DNA of 64,000 nt from Streptomyces physcomitrii (GCF_012273655.1 NZ_JAAWWP010000003.1:372001-436000), one strand, 5' to 3'; positions 19,233 to 28,404 are shown, counted from the stretch's first letter. Numbers and translations are program-made. Notes: a model not told the origin generated them from the sequence alone.

Positions 19233-20765
19233 ATGGGTGAGGTGTTCGCCGGCCGGTACGAACTGGCCGACCCGATCGGGCGCGGGGGAGTCGGTGCGGT
19301 GTGGCGCGCCTGGGACCACCGGCGGCGCCGCTATGTCGCCGCCAAGGTGCTCCAGCAGAGCGACGCCCACACCCTGCTGCGCTTCGTACGGGAGCAGGCG
19401 CTGCGGATCGACCATCCGCATGTGCTCGCGCCCGCCAGCTGGGCCGCCGACGACGACAAGGTCCTGTTCACCATGGACCTCGTCGGCGGCGGCTCGCTCG
19501 CGCATCTGATCGGGGACTACGGCCCGCTGCCGCCGCGTTTCGTGTGCACTCTGCTCGACCAGCTGCTCGCCGGTCTGGCCGCGGTGCACGCGGAAGGCGT
19601 GGTGCACCGCGACATCAAGCCCGCCAACGTCCTTCTGGAGGCGACCGGTTCGGGCCGCCCGCACCTGCGCCTGTCCGACTTCGGCATCGCGATGCGCAAG
19701 GGCGAGCCCCGCCTGACCGAGACGGACTACGTGGTCGGCACCCCCGGCTACTTCGCGCCCGAGCAGATGCTCGGCTCCGAACCGGACTTCCCCGCCGACC
19801 TGTTCGCGGTCGGCCTGGTCGCGCTCTACCTCCTGGAGGGCGCCAAGCCGGACGCCAGGGCGCTGATCGAGTACTTCGCCGAGCACGGCACCCCGCGCGC
19901 GCCCAAGGGCATCCCCGAACCGCTCTGGCAGGTCGCGGCCACCCTGCTCCAGCCCGATCCCGAGGCCCGCTTCCGCACCGCGACCGGCGCCCGCAAGGCA
20001 CTCGCCGCGGCCGCCGAGCTGCTGCCCGAACCCTCCCTCGACGAGGACGAGTTGGTGGAGGTCTTCGACCAACTCGGCCCGCTGCCGGAAGGTTTCGGCC
20101 CCGAGGGCCCGCTCCGCGGCCGCCCCCGGCACCCCCGCCCCCCGGCTCCGCCCGCCCCGCCTCTGACACCTCCCGCGACGCCGCCGTCCGTCCCACCACG
20201 GCCACCGACGACGCCCCCGGCGACGCCACCGCCAGCGACTCCACCGGCCGCCGCGGGTCCGCCGACTCCACCGCCACCCACCGCGGGCTCGCCGACTCCA
20301 CCGTCCGCCGCGGCCCCGGCCTCCGCCGCGGCGTCCTCACCGTCCCTCTCGGACACGGGCAGCTTCCACCTGGCCCCGCCGCCGCCCGCCACGGCCCCCC
20401 GGGACGTGGTGCCGAGCCCGCCCCCGCATCCTCCGACCGCTCCGCCCGAACCCCCCGCCGCCTACCGGCCGTACGCGGACCCGGCCCCGGCGCCTCCCCC
20501 GCAGCCCCACGGCAACCAGAACCACGGGGACCAGACGCCGTCCACCGCGCAGCCCTCGTACGCGTACCCGCCGACCAGCCGCTACACCGCCCAGCACACC
20601 GTGCACGGTGCCGCCTCCTCCCAGACGCAGACCGCGGCCCGGCCCGCCGCTCCCTCCCGCCGCAAGCGCAAGCCGGGCCCCCCGGTGAAGGCCGTCATCC
20701 TCCTGCTCGGCGCCGCGACCCTGAGCTTCGCGGTGGGGACCTGGGGCCTGCTGCAACTCTTCTGA
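19233..20765 (+). CDS. Ser/Thr protein kinase with C-terminal membrane tail
   Basis: 510 residues. The kinase domain (about 8-265) has IGRGGVGAV, Lys38, HRDIKPANVLL and DFGIAMRK. A Pro/Ala/Thr-rich region of about 180 residues follows. A single hydrophobic helix sits at the extreme C-terminus, ending GLLQLF, so there is no extracellular sensor. That differs from the PASTA kinase at 7.8 kb. Signal and substrates are unknown; the preceding HTH protein is a candidate partner. Confidence 0.92.
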   Translation: MGEVFAGRYELADPIGRGGVGAVWRAWDHRRRRYVAAKVLQQSDAHTLLRFVREQALRIDHPHVLAPASWAADDDKVLFTMDLVGGGSLAHLIGDYGPLPPRFVCTLLDQLLAGLAAVHAEGVVHRDIKPANVLLEATGSGRPHLRLSDFGIAMRKGEPRLTETDYVVGTPGYFAPEQMLGSEPDFPADLFAVGLVALYLLEGAKPDARALIEYFAEHGTPRAPKGIPEPLWQVAATLLQPDPEARFRTATGARKALAAAAELLPEPSLDEDELVEVFDQLGPLPEGFGPEGPLRGRPRHPRPPAPPAPPLTPPATPPSVPPRPPTTPPATPPPATPPAAAGPPTPPPPTAGSPTPPSAAAPASAAASSPSLSDTGSFHLAPPPPATAPRDVVPSPPPHPPTAPPEPPAAYRPYADPAPAPPPQPHGNQNHGDQTPSTAQPSYAYPPTSRYTAQHTVHGAASSQTQTAARPAAPSRRKRKPGPPVKAVILLLGAATLSFAVGTWGLLQLF

Positions 20766-21773
20766 GCACGTCCGGGCCGCGCCGCCTCCGGTCCGCCGCG
20801 CCCGGGGCCGGACATGCCGAGGGGCGGCTCCGCTGGGCGCGGTCCGCTTCAGGGGTCTCGTGGAGGTGGGCACGGAGGCTCGGGGCACGCGAACTCGTGA
20901 GCCCGTGTGTGCCGAGGAGAGGGATGGCTGCCGGGTCGCGCGGGCTTGAGGGCGCGGTTCTCCCGGTGCGGGTATACGGGTTTACGGGTGGATGGGTGGC
21001 GGGGTCGCTTGAGCCGGCCTGGTCAGGTCAACTGGCGCGGGCTGTCAGGTCGGTGGCGTCCAGGGGCGGCAACTGCTGCTGTGGGTGCGCCTGTTCGCGG
21101 GGTGGGTCGACTGCCTGCGTGAACCGGTCGTCCTCGCGGGTCGGTTGTCCGCGTAGGTCGGTTGTACGCATAGATCGGTTGTCCTCTGCCCTCGCAGGTC
21201 GGCTACCCGTGTGGGGCGGTCCTGCCCGTACAGGCCGATCTCTGTCCGTATCCATATCCGTATCCGTAGGGGACTCGGATCCATCCGACCGGAGCTGGGC
21301 GCGGTGGCTGCGTGCGGTGGCCGGGCAGGATGGGGGCTGTCTGTACGTCCTGTGTACGTCCTGTTCTCGCGGCGGCCTGGCGGGCTGCCGGGAATTCCTC
21401 TGGGCCGGGATGGCCCTCAGGAGTTCCGTGCCCGAGGTGCGTGCCCACGCATCTCGCGTACGTACGGACGCGTGTGCCCGGCTTCCTGCGGTGGCTTCCG
21501 GTAGTGCGGAGTCAGCCTTCCGAGACGTCTTCCCGACTCCGGTGTCCGAACGGTTGCGGCGCTGATCCTCGATCCTCATCCGGTCCTGCTCGCTCGGGGA
21601 ACCCGGCCTCGACCTGCCCTGCCGGCAAGCTGCCCGGCGGGCCGTCCTGCTGTCCTGCCGCCGACTCTGCGACGGCGTACGGCAGTTGGTCCAGGCGCCG
21701 GTTGCTGCCCGATTCCTGCGCTGCTCCTGTCCTGCTCCCGTGCTGCCTCTGCGGAGAGCGGAAAACGGCGCGT
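20766..21773. other. gene-poor kilobase with short direct repeats
   Basis: No ORF here looks like a gene: frames on both strands are Arg-rich and lack a ribosome site or domain. It contains three near-copies of GGTCGGTTGT spaced 17 bp (21139, 21156, 21173) and a run of four TCCGTA-type hexamers (21245-21268). Imperfect GC-rich arms near 20770-20813 may end the kinase transcript. Confidence 0.55.
21139..21182. repeat. three 17-bp-spaced direct repeats
   Basis: GGTCGGTTGT at 21139-21148 and 21156-21165, and GATCGGTTGT at 21173-21182, equal 17-bp spacing. A weaker related element (GGTCGGCT) follows near 21207. Purpose unknown. Confidence 0.6.
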
Positions 21774-22616
21774 TCAGGACAGGATCTGGCCGGAGGGACC
21801 GGCGAGGAGTGCGGCCGTGGAGTCCTCGTAGACGTTGGGGCGCGTCTGGTGGACGATCGTCGGCGAGAGGGCGCCCGCGACGCTGCCGGTGCTGCCGGAC
21901 GGGCGGGCTTCGCCGGTGCCCTGGCGCTGCGAGGGGAACGCGGGCTCGGGTGCGGCTTCCTCGGCGGACTCGGGGGCGGGTGCCTCGGCGGTGTCCGGAG
22001 CGGGGCCCTCGGCGTCCTCCATGGCGGGCGCTTCCTCACCCATGAGCGGGGCTTCCTCGCCCTGCGGCGCGGGAGCTTCCTCGTTCTGCTGGGCGGATGC
22101 TTCCTCGCTCTGCGGCGCGGGTGCCGACTCGCTCTCCGGGGCCGGTGCCGATTCACCCCGCGGGGCGGGGGCTTGCGGGTCGCCGAGGGTGAAGTCGGGG
22201 GTTTCGAGGGCGAAGGCCGAGCCGTCCTGGAGCGGGGTCCGCTCGCCGGTGCCGACGGGAGCCTCTGCCGTGTTCAGCGGTGGCCGGCCGTCCTCGGCGG
22301 GCACTGCCTGTTCGTGCCGGGGTGTGTGCCGGTCGGCGGTGCTGCCCATCCGGCGGCAGCTCGGCGAGGAGCCGTGCGCCTCGGCCGCGATGCGCTGCTT
22401 CATCGTCGGCGGCAGCGACCTGATGTCCTTGGCGACGAAGTGCGCGGGCGTCACGTCCATGACGTCCAGCGCGGTCTCCAGGTCGTTGCAGTGCTCCTTG
22501 GTCTTCTGCGCCGGGACGGCGGCGGTGGCCGTGCTGGAGAATCCGAGTGCGGCGAAGACGGTGAAGACCGCGGCGATGAGCGCGGCCCACAGCTTCATGA
22601 CCTTGGTGGCGGCCAT
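21774..22616 (-). CDS. secreted Glu/Ala/Pro-rich protein of unknown function
   Basis: 280 residues. An N-terminal signal peptide (about 1-33, ending STATAAVPA) is followed by a short mixed region with two Cys (in KEHCNDLE and SPSCRRM). A long low-complexity segment made of variants of EEAPAPQ/ESAPAPE occupies about 140-220. The C-terminus is more ordered (GALSPTIVHQTRPN). No membrane or sorting signal is visible at the C-terminus, so it is probably released. The ATG at 22616 is followed directly by the lysine-containing signal sequence. No family was recognised. Confidence 0.72.
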   Translation of the reverse strand: MAATKVMKLWAALIAAVFTVFAALGFSSTATAAVPAQKTKEHCNDLETALDVMDVTPAHFVAKDIRSLPPTMKQRIAAEAHGSSPSCRRMGSTADRHTPRHEQAVPAEDGRPPLNTAEAPVGTGERTPLQDGSAFALETPDFTLGDPQAPAPRGESAPAPESESAPAPQSEEASAQQNEEAPAPQGEEAPLMGEEAPAMEDAEGPAPDTAEAPAPESAEEAAPEPAFPSQRQGTGEARPSGSTGSVAGALSPTIVHQTRPNVYEDSTAALLAGPSGQILS

Positions 22617-22952
22617 GGCTCCTCACTTTCAGGTTGGGCGATTTGCGTACTTTCCCAATGATGTGTATGTGAGGAATCGAGTGGGGGACCGACACCGGCG
22701 CACAGCGATCTTCCGATGAACACCACCCTTCTGGCCGCACGCGATCAGGAAGCTCCCCGAATACGGCCAAGAGCGCTGAACGTCACATTTCCACAAGGGC
22801 ACCCGGAGGAGCGAGATCCGCTTCGACTGCCCTGGTGGAGGCGGGAGTTGGCGGGTTCCGGGGGTGCGGAGACAGGTCACCGATTGGTATCGGCCGGTGT
22901 GTATAGTCGGGCGCCGAAGGTCCCCTACGTCAAGGAAAGACGAGGTCGCGCG
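22617..22952. other. divergent promoter region, secreted protein / DLW-39 gene
   Basis: 336 bp between divergent starts, somewhat less GC-rich than its surroundings. No defined operator was recognised. Confidence 0.45.
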
Positions 22953-23081
22953 GTGAAGAAGCTTCTCCTGGTCGCACTGGCCGCCATCGGCGGGCTCCTC
23001 GTGTACCGCCAGATCCAGGCGGATCGCGCCGAGCAGGATCTGTGGACGGAGGCGACCGACTCCGTGCCCACGGGTTCCTGA
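22953..23081 (+). CDS. DLW-39 family small protein
   Basis: 42 residues: a hydrophobic N-terminal helix (VKKLLLVALAAIGGLLVYR) and the EQDLWTEATD motif that names the family. It is a single-span peptide of unknown function, usually found near the gyrA-side tRNA genes in actinomycetes. The GTG at 22953 has AAGGAAAGACGAGG upstream. It is followed by a strong terminator. Confidence 0.88.
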   Translation: MKKLLLVALAAIGGLLVYRQIQADRAEQDLWTEATDSVPTGS

Positions 23082-23103
23082 GCTGCCACAGCAGACATGC
23101 CCT

Positions 23104-23132
23104 GGCCCCGGCCGCTCACTGCGGCCGGGGCC
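23104..23132 (+). terminator. terminator after the DLW-39 gene
   Basis: Perfect 12-bp stem GGCCCCGGCCGC with its complement and a 5-nt loop, about 20 bp after the stop. Confidence 0.75.
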
Positions 23133-23300
23133 TTGCGCTGACCGGCCCCGCCCGAACGGAGGCAAGCCGGGCGGAATCCACAGTTCCAGGCCAGGGGTTG
23201 CGCACCGCACGGGGCCGGGGTAGAGAGTCCCGGGCGGGTTACCCGCGGGAAACGTGACCACCCGCGGTACCTGACCGGACTCACGGGGGAGGGATGAGGC

Positions 23301-24878
23301 GTGGGCGTGCGGCTCGAAGCTGCGCGGTGCGTACGGGCGGTGTCCGCCGCGACGGCGGCGTTGTGCCTGCTCGCCGCCCTCCCCGGACAGGCCTGGGCCG
23401 CCGCCCGCCCCGATCCGTACGCCTTCGCCGAGGACGCCCCCACCGTGGCGGCCGCCGGGGAGGCCTCCGGTGCCCGGCAGCTGAAGGCGGGCGGCCGCTA
23501 CCGCAGCGCCCTCGGCCCCGGCGCGAAGGGGTACTACCGGATCAGCCTGGACTCCGCCTCCAGCGCCTATGTCTCGGCGACCGCGCTGCCCCCGCCCGGC
23601 ACCGACGGCGCCTACGGCGACGGCGTCAAGGTCTCGCTCCAGACCGCCGAGGGCTTCACCTGCTCGTACGACGCCACGAGCTTCGGCTCCCTGGTCAGCC
23701 CGCGTCCGCTCGTCGCCACCGCGGCCCGGCTGATCGGCCCGGCCGAGGGCACCTGCCAGGAGGCGGGGACCTACTACGCGGTGGTCGAACGCAAGGGCTC
23801 CCATCCGGAGAACTGGGACCTGGAGCTGCAGTTCGCCACCGAACCGGCGCTGCGCGGCAAGGCCCCGAGCGCACCGCCCTCCGACGCCGCCCCCTCCGCC
23901 TCCGCCGAGCCGCCCGCCGGACCCGCGCGCACACGCGAGGGCGGCACCAGCTTCAACGACGCCCCCGCCCTGGAGAACGGCGCCTGGCGCGACCGCATCA
24001 CCTCGGGGACCACGCTCTTCTACCGGGTGCCGGTCGACTGGGGCCAGCGCCTGCGAATCGGCGCCGGGATCGCCCCGGGCTCCGGCGGCGAGGGCTCCGA
24101 GCCGGGCGAGGGCTCCCGCAGCGAGGGCTCCGGCAGCGGGAGCCCCACCGGCCAGGACTCCGGGGGTGCGGATCCCGGCGAAGGGTCCGATACGGGCTCC
24201 GGCGACGGCCCCGGGGACGGCCCTGGCTCCGGCTCCGGCTCCGACGCGGACACGGACCCGGCGGCCGGCACCGGCCGCGCCGGCGGCGACTACGTCTCCA
24301 GCGCGCTCGAACTGGCGCTGTACAACCCGGTGCGCGCGACGGTGGCCCGCACCGACACCTCGTACGACGGGCAGCCGAAGAAGACCACGCTCCGCCCGAT
24401 GGCGCCGGTCGCCTACGGGAACCGCTTCGCGGCGGCGCGTGAGGAGATGACCTCGGCGCGCTTCGCGGGCTGGTACTACCTGGCCGTGCATCTGAACGAC
24501 AAGGTGGCCGGCACCTTCGGTGACCGCCCCCTCGCCCTGACGCTGAACATCGCGGTCGAGGGCGAGGCCCAGGACGGGCCGGGCTACGCGGGGTCGCCGC
24601 AGCCCTCGGGACTGTTCGGCACCGAGGACGGCCCGGGCGCGAGGGGCGGCCCCGCCGATCCGGCCGGGGACGCCGACGACGATCCGCTGCTCGGTCCCAC
24701 CGCGGCGAGGGCGGTGGCCGCGGGCGGCTTCGGCACCGGCGCCCTGGCTCTCGCCGTCCTCGGCCTGTGGACGCTCCTCGCCCGCCGGGGCGCGGCACGC
24801 GCGGAGCGGCGCCAGCGGGACGCGTCCACGCGGTCCGGCCAGGCGCCACCCGAGCCACCGTCGTATCCAGGACGCTGA
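23301..24878 (+). CDS. secreted membrane-anchored protein, unknown function
   Basis: 525 residues. A signal peptide (about 1-33, LPGQAWAA) precedes an all-beta-looking extracellular part starting YYRISLDSASSAYVSATALPPPG. A Gly/Ser/Pro/Glu spacer lies in the middle (about 245-325), a second conserved part ends near SGLFG, and a C-terminal membrane helix with a basic tail (LWTLLARRGAARAERR) closes it. The layout resembles the non-VWA part of Streptomyces secreted VWA proteins, a weak inference. The GTG follows GGGGGAGGG. It appears monocistronic. Confidence 0.78.
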   Translation: MGVRLEAARCVRAVSAATAALCLLAALPGQAWAAARPDPYAFAEDAPTVAAAGEASGARQLKAGGRYRSALGPGAKGYYRISLDSASSAYVSATALPPPGTDGAYGDGVKVSLQTAEGFTCSYDATSFGSLVSPRPLVATAARLIGPAEGTCQEAGTYYAVVERKGSHPENWDLELQFATEPALRGKAPSAPPSDAAPSASAEPPAGPARTREGGTSFNDAPALENGAWRDRITSGTTLFYRVPVDWGQRLRIGAGIAPGSGGEGSEPGEGSRSEGSGSGSPTGQDSGGADPGEGSDTGSGDGPGDGPGSGSGSDADTDPAAGTGRAGGDYVSSALELALYNPVRATVARTDTSYDGQPKKTTLRPMAPVAYGNRFAAAREEMTSARFAGWYYLAVHLNDKVAGTFGDRPLALTLNIAVEGEAQDGPGYAGSPQPSGLFGTEDGPGARGGPADPAGDADDDPLLGPTAARAVAAGGFGTGALALAVLGLWTLLARRGAARAERRQRDASTRSGQAPPEPPSYPGR

Positions 24879-25255
24879 CCACCGCACCGCGAACGGACCC
24901 GCGACACCTCTGCCTCCACCTCCACCTCTCCCTCCGCCTTCCCCATCTCATCCGCAGGTCCGTCGCCCAGTCCCCCACTCCACCACTGCGGGACCCACCG
25001 CCGGGTACCGGGCACTCCGCCCACCGCGCCTCGTACCCCGACCCCGTACCTCGCCCCGCTCCGAAATGCTCTGCCTCGCGGCAAGACCATCTGGACGAGC
25101 AGCGGATCGAGGAAGTGGGCGGGAGTTGAGGGTGGGGGTGATTGAAGGTGGGGCGGTCGCAGGTGGGGGGCGGCGGAGTCCGGGCTACTGGAACCCAGCT
25201 CCGCGCCGGGCTGAAAAGGCGGCTCGCGGTGGGCTGAAGGCGCCTCCACGCTCAG
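24879..25255. other. intergenic region with purine/pyrimidine-biased tracts
   Basis: 377 bp between convergent genes. It holds a pyrimidine-rich stretch around 24905-24950 and a G-rich purine stretch around 25118-25185. No gene or clear terminator was found. Confidence 0.5.
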
Positions 25256-26398
25256 CTACACCGGCGGCTCCGCGTTGAGCAGTTCCCGGAGCCACCCGGC
25301 ACCGGCCGCCTGGCCCGCGGCGTGCGCGGGCTCGGAGGCTCCCGGGAAGAGGCGCCCCCACGAGACCGCGCGGCCCAGTACCCCGAGCCGCCCCGCCAGA
25401 CTCAGCGCCCGCCGCAGCTCCGCCGGGGTACGGCCGTGCCCCGTCCAGGGCTCCAGGTAGGCGTCCCGCAGCCGGGGCAGCGCCTCGGCCCCGTACAGTT
25501 CGCGCGCCCGCCGGGCGGGGACGAGAAAACTGCAGAACGGATGCGAGACGGCCGCGTCCCCCCAGTCGAAGAAGGTGAACCGCCCCACCCCGGACCGCCC
25601 TGCCTCCCCCCGACCGGCCTCCGGCCGATGCGCCACCGCTCGACCCGCCTCCGACTGACCCGTCTCCTCCCGATCCGCCTCCGCCCGATCCGCCTGCGGA
25701 GGGAACAACTGCCCCGCGTCCAGCTGGTGGAAGAACTGCCCCTCATGCAGATCGGAGTGGTCGAGCGAGTCCGCGATCCCCGCCCCGGCCAACTCCGCAC
25801 ACCACTGAGCCACTTGGGGCCGCAACGCCCGCAACCGCGCGCGCTCCTCCGCCCCGAGCGCGCCGTTCCCGCCGACCAGCCGCTCGAAGACCCCGGGCAA
25901 CTCGGCGGTACGGGCCCGGGGCACCCCCAGCTCCACAAGCTCTCCGGCACGCGGAGCCAGCGCGTACTGCATCCCCGCGTACTGCCGCAGCGCCCCCTCC
26001 CACTCCCGCGGGCCGGCACCGCCCTCGCCGAGCACGTCACGGAAGAGGGCGCCCCCGTCGGGCAACAGCGACCAGCCCCGCTCGGCATCGACGGCCAACG
26101 GCGCGAGTACGTGCTCCGGCACCCACCGGGCCAGTGCGGCAGCGAGCGGCGCCTCGAAGGCACTGGCCGGCGGATTCGCCTTGAACCACACGGCCCCCTG
26201 GCCCGCGACAGGCATCCGCACCAGCACCGACCAGGGCCGCAACCGCACCCTCAGCGGTCCGGTGACCCGCAGACCACGCGCCGCCAACTTCCGCCCGGCC
26301 CAGGCGAACACCTCCCGCCGCCAGCCCTCCTCCTCCCAGGGCGTCCGCGCCTCCGGATACGCCCCGCGATCCACGACCACCGCCGCCTCAGCTGCCAT
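25256..26398 (-). CDS. phosphotransferase (APH/kinase-like) family protein
   Basis: 380 residues. It shows the bilobal aminoglycoside/choline-kinase-like fold: VWFKANPP in the N-lobe, LDHSDLHEGQFF as the catalytic loop and FFDWGDAAVSHPF as the metal-binding motif. Between these two motifs sits an unusual insertion of about 45 residues rich in R, E and A (units like ADREE, AGRGEAGRSG). The real substrate is unknown; resistance should not be assumed. The ATG at 26398 is chosen over a longer frame because the upstream codons are Arg-rich. It is the last gene before CRISPR array 1. Confidence 0.82.
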   Translation of the reverse strand: MAAEAAVVVDRGAYPEARTPWEEEGWRREVFAWAGRKLAARGLRVTGPLRVRLRPWSVLVRMPVAGQGAVWFKANPPASAFEAPLAAALARWVPEHVLAPLAVDAERGWSLLPDGGALFRDVLGEGGAGPREWEGALRQYAGMQYALAPRAGELVELGVPRARTAELPGVFERLVGGNGALGAEERARLRALRPQVAQWCAELAGAGIADSLDHSDLHEGQFFHQLDAGQLFPPQADRAEADREETGQSEAGRAVAHRPEAGRGEAGRSGVGRFTFFDWGDAAVSHPFCSFLVPARRARELYGAEALPRLRDAYLEPWTGHGRTPAELRRALSLAGRLGVLGRAVSWGRLFPGASEPAHAAGQAAGAGWLRELLNAEPPV

Positions 26399-26499
26399 GG
26401 GGGCAATCCCAGCACCGGGGCGGCCACGCCTCCAGCGGTTTTCCTGGCGCGCCGCCGTACCGGAAAGCCAGCCCATCCGAAGCCCCGCTTACCGCTCAG

Positions 26500-27078
26500 G
26501 CCATGACCTCCGCTTCCGCAGAGAGAACGGATGACCTGACCGAGACGGCACTGACTCACCCGACTCACCTCCGCTGACGCGGAGAACACTGTCCTGCGCT
26601 CAGGCGGCCTCGCGCGACGGCCCGGCTCACCTCCGCTCACGCGGAGCGCACGTGTTCGCCCCGACTGATGAGATGTCGGAGACCGGCCCACCTCCGCTCG
26701 CGCGGAGCGCACGCCACTTGTTCCAGTCCGGCGTCCGGCCCAAGCGGCTCACCTCCGCTCGCGCGGAGCGCACTGGGGGAGGAGGAAGGGGGCAAGGGCT
26801 ACGTGCGGCTCACCTCCGCTCGCGCGGAGCGCACTCGCGGTGGATGGAACGGGAGGCGGAGCTGTTCGGCTCACCTCCGCTCGCGCGGAGCGCACAGGAA
26901 GTCGGCGTACTCGCCGAACAACATGCCCGGCTCACCTCCGCTCGCGCGGAGCGCACGCCGCAGGTTCGGGGCGCCGGGCCGGGGTGGTCGGCTCACCTCC
27001 GCTCGCGCGGAGCGCACTCGAAGCGGTCGTGGACCAGGATGCGGGCGCCCGGCTCACCTCCGCTCGCGCGGAGCGCAC
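26500..27078 (-). CRISPR. CRISPR array 1 (type I-E), 9 repeats plus one decayed repeat
   Basis: 29-bp repeat, on the plus strand CGGCTCACCTCCGCTCGCGC followed by GGAGCGCAC, period 61 with 32-nt spacers. Exact repeats start at 26745, 26806, 26867, 26928, 26989 and 27050. Those at 26623 and 26684 have one change each. That at 26561 has five, with a 33-nt spacer after it. A 19/29 match at 26500-26528 sits exactly one period further out. The leader is on the cas2 side, so transcription is leftward and the decayed end is the old end. Eight spacers lie between the clear repeats. Confidence 0.97.
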
Positions 27079-27117
27079 ACTTCCTGACCTGCACCCTTAG
27101 AGGGGCATTGCCATTTC
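27079..27117 (-). promoter_or_regulatory. leader block of array 1, overlapping the end of cas2
   Basis: 39 nt abutting the first repeat, starting GAAATGG and ending GCAGGTCAGGAAGT. It is 33/39 identical to the block in front of array 2. The first 21 nt encode the last six cas2 codons and its TAA. Confidence 0.8.
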
Positions 27118-27408
27118 TTGACTCGGTCGGTCGAAGGCGATCAAGGTCAGGCCGTCGAAGTCGACGGGGGTACGGCGTTGCGGCCCCGCCGTGCGGAGTT
27201 CGAAGCCCTGTTCGTTGTCGGTGGGGTAGGCGAGGACCGCGTTGCCCTGGTCCGCGCAGGCGGTGACCGACTGCCAGAGTTCGTCGCGTACCCGGGCGGA
27301 GACGGTGCCGACGTAGAGCTCGGGGGTGACTTCGAGGAGCCAGCGGGTGAGGGCGCCTCTGAGGTGGTCGGGGACGGCGGTCGCCGAGATGACGATCATG
27401 GAGGCCAT
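27097..27408 (-). CDS. cas2e: CRISPR-associated endonuclease Cas2 (type I-E)
   Basis: 103 residues starting MASMIVISATAVPDHLRGALTRWLLEV, the type I-E Cas2 fold. It forms the structural core of the Cas1-Cas2 integrase that inserts spacers next to the leader. The stop codon lies only 18 bp before the first repeat of array 1, so the leader overlaps the coding sequence. A 27-bp gap separates it from cas1. Its tail EMAMPL is echoed by EMAKPF in the array 2 leader. Confidence 0.95.
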   Translation of the reverse strand: MASMIVISATAVPDHLRGALTRWLLEVTPELYVGTVSARVRDELWQSVTACADQGNAVLAYPTDNEQGFELRTAGPQRRTPVDFDGLTLIAFDRPSQEMAMPL

Positions 27409-27435
27409 GGGGCAGGTCCTTCCCGGGAGAGGGCT

Positions 27436-28404
27436 TCAGCCGTCGGCGGCGTGGTTGATGCCGCCGGGGACGGCTCCGGTGACGGGGTCCCAGAGGTCGA
27501 CGAGTTCTTCTTCCGGGTCGGGGGCCTCGCGGTCGCTGCCGGGGTCCAGGAGGTCCTGGATGTCGTGGACGATCCGCGGGAGGAGCCGGAACAGGCGCAG
27601 GTCGTCGCGGAAGGAACGGCGGGCCTGCGCTTCGGGGTTGGGCGAGCTGTGGAGGGAGAAGGCGAGGGGGATGGTGAGTTCGGCCTTGTAGAGGTCGGCG
27701 ACGTCGTAGACGAGGGCCTGCTGGTTTCCCTGGTGGACGAAGCCGAGGGCGGGGGACATGCCCAGGGAGTGGACGGCGGCGTGGACGATGCCGTAGAGGC
27801 AGGTGTTGGCGGAGGACAGGGCCAGGTTGACGGGGTCCTGGAGGTCCCACTGCGCGGGGTCGTAGGCGCGGCGGAAGCGGCCGATCCTGTGCTGCTGGGC
27901 GAGGATCTTGTACTGCGCTTTGACGCGCTGGCCCTCCATGCCGCGCAGTTGCTGGAGCGTGGTGCCGGGCGGGACGGTGCCGGCGCCGAAGCGCTTCTCG
28001 TACATGGCGGTGGCGATGCGCAGGCGGTGTGTGTCGTCCGCCCAGGACCGCGCCTGGCGTTCGAGCCAGGTCGTACTCAGGGACGCGGGCTGGGTGGCCG
28101 CGTAGCAGCGCACTCCCCCGGAGCCGGTGATCAGCACCGTGGTGCCGTGGCGGGCGAGGGTGGCCATGGCGGGCGCGGTGATGGAGGTGCCCGGGCCGAG
28201 GAGCACGCAGGAGAGGGCGGCGGTGGGCAGGTAGACGGTCTGGCGGCCGTGGAGTTCGCTGCTGACCTCGGCCAGGACGCCGGTGTCGTCCTGGAGCACG
28301 CGGACGATGTCCAGGTAGAGGAAGGACAGGGAGTCGGCGATGCGCGGCAGCATGGCGACGGTGGGTGCGGCGAGCTTGCGGCGCGCCTGCGAGGGTGTGG
28401 TCAT
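27436..28404 (-). CDS. cas1e: CRISPR-associated endonuclease Cas1 (type I-E)
   Basis: 322 residues. An N-terminal beta domain precedes the helical catalytic domain. Likely metal ligands are Glu157 (MEGQRVK), His224 (GFVHQG) and Asp234/Asp237 (YDVADLYK), all present, so it is probably active. It is the integrase subunit for new spacers. The ATG at 28404 overlaps the cas6e stop (ATGA). A C-terminal acidic extension (PDPEEELVDLWDP) goes slightly beyond the usual core. Confidence 0.96.
   Translation of the reverse strand: MTTPSQARRKLAAPTVAMLPRIADSLSFLYLDIVRVLQDDTGVLAEVSSELHGRQTVYLPTAALSCVLLGPGTSITAPAMATLARHGTTVLITGSGGVRCYAATQPASLSTTWLERQARSWADDTHRLRIATAMYEKRFGAGTVPPGTTLQQLRGMEGQRVKAQYKILAQQHRIGRFRRAYDPAQWDLQDPVNLALSSANTCLYGIVHAAVHSLGMSPALGFVHQGNQQALVYDVADLYKAELTIPLAFSLHSSPNPEAQARRSFRDDLRLFRLLPRIVHDIQDLLDPGSDREAPDPEEELVDLWDPVTGAVPGGINHAADG

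Noticed and set aside
21028-21579. 183-codon minus-strand frame in the gene-poor kilobase
   Set aside because: Arg/Pro/Thr-rich, no ribosome site, and it runs through the direct repeats and hexamer run; not gene-like.
25118-25185. G-rich tract as a G-quadruplex regulatory element
   Set aside because: Such tracts are expected by chance at this GC content, and it lies between convergent genes with no nearby promoter.
26652-27266. Open frames with repeated LTSARAERT peptides through array 1
   Set aside because: Translation of CRISPR repeats and spacers; the 61-bp period explains the pattern.
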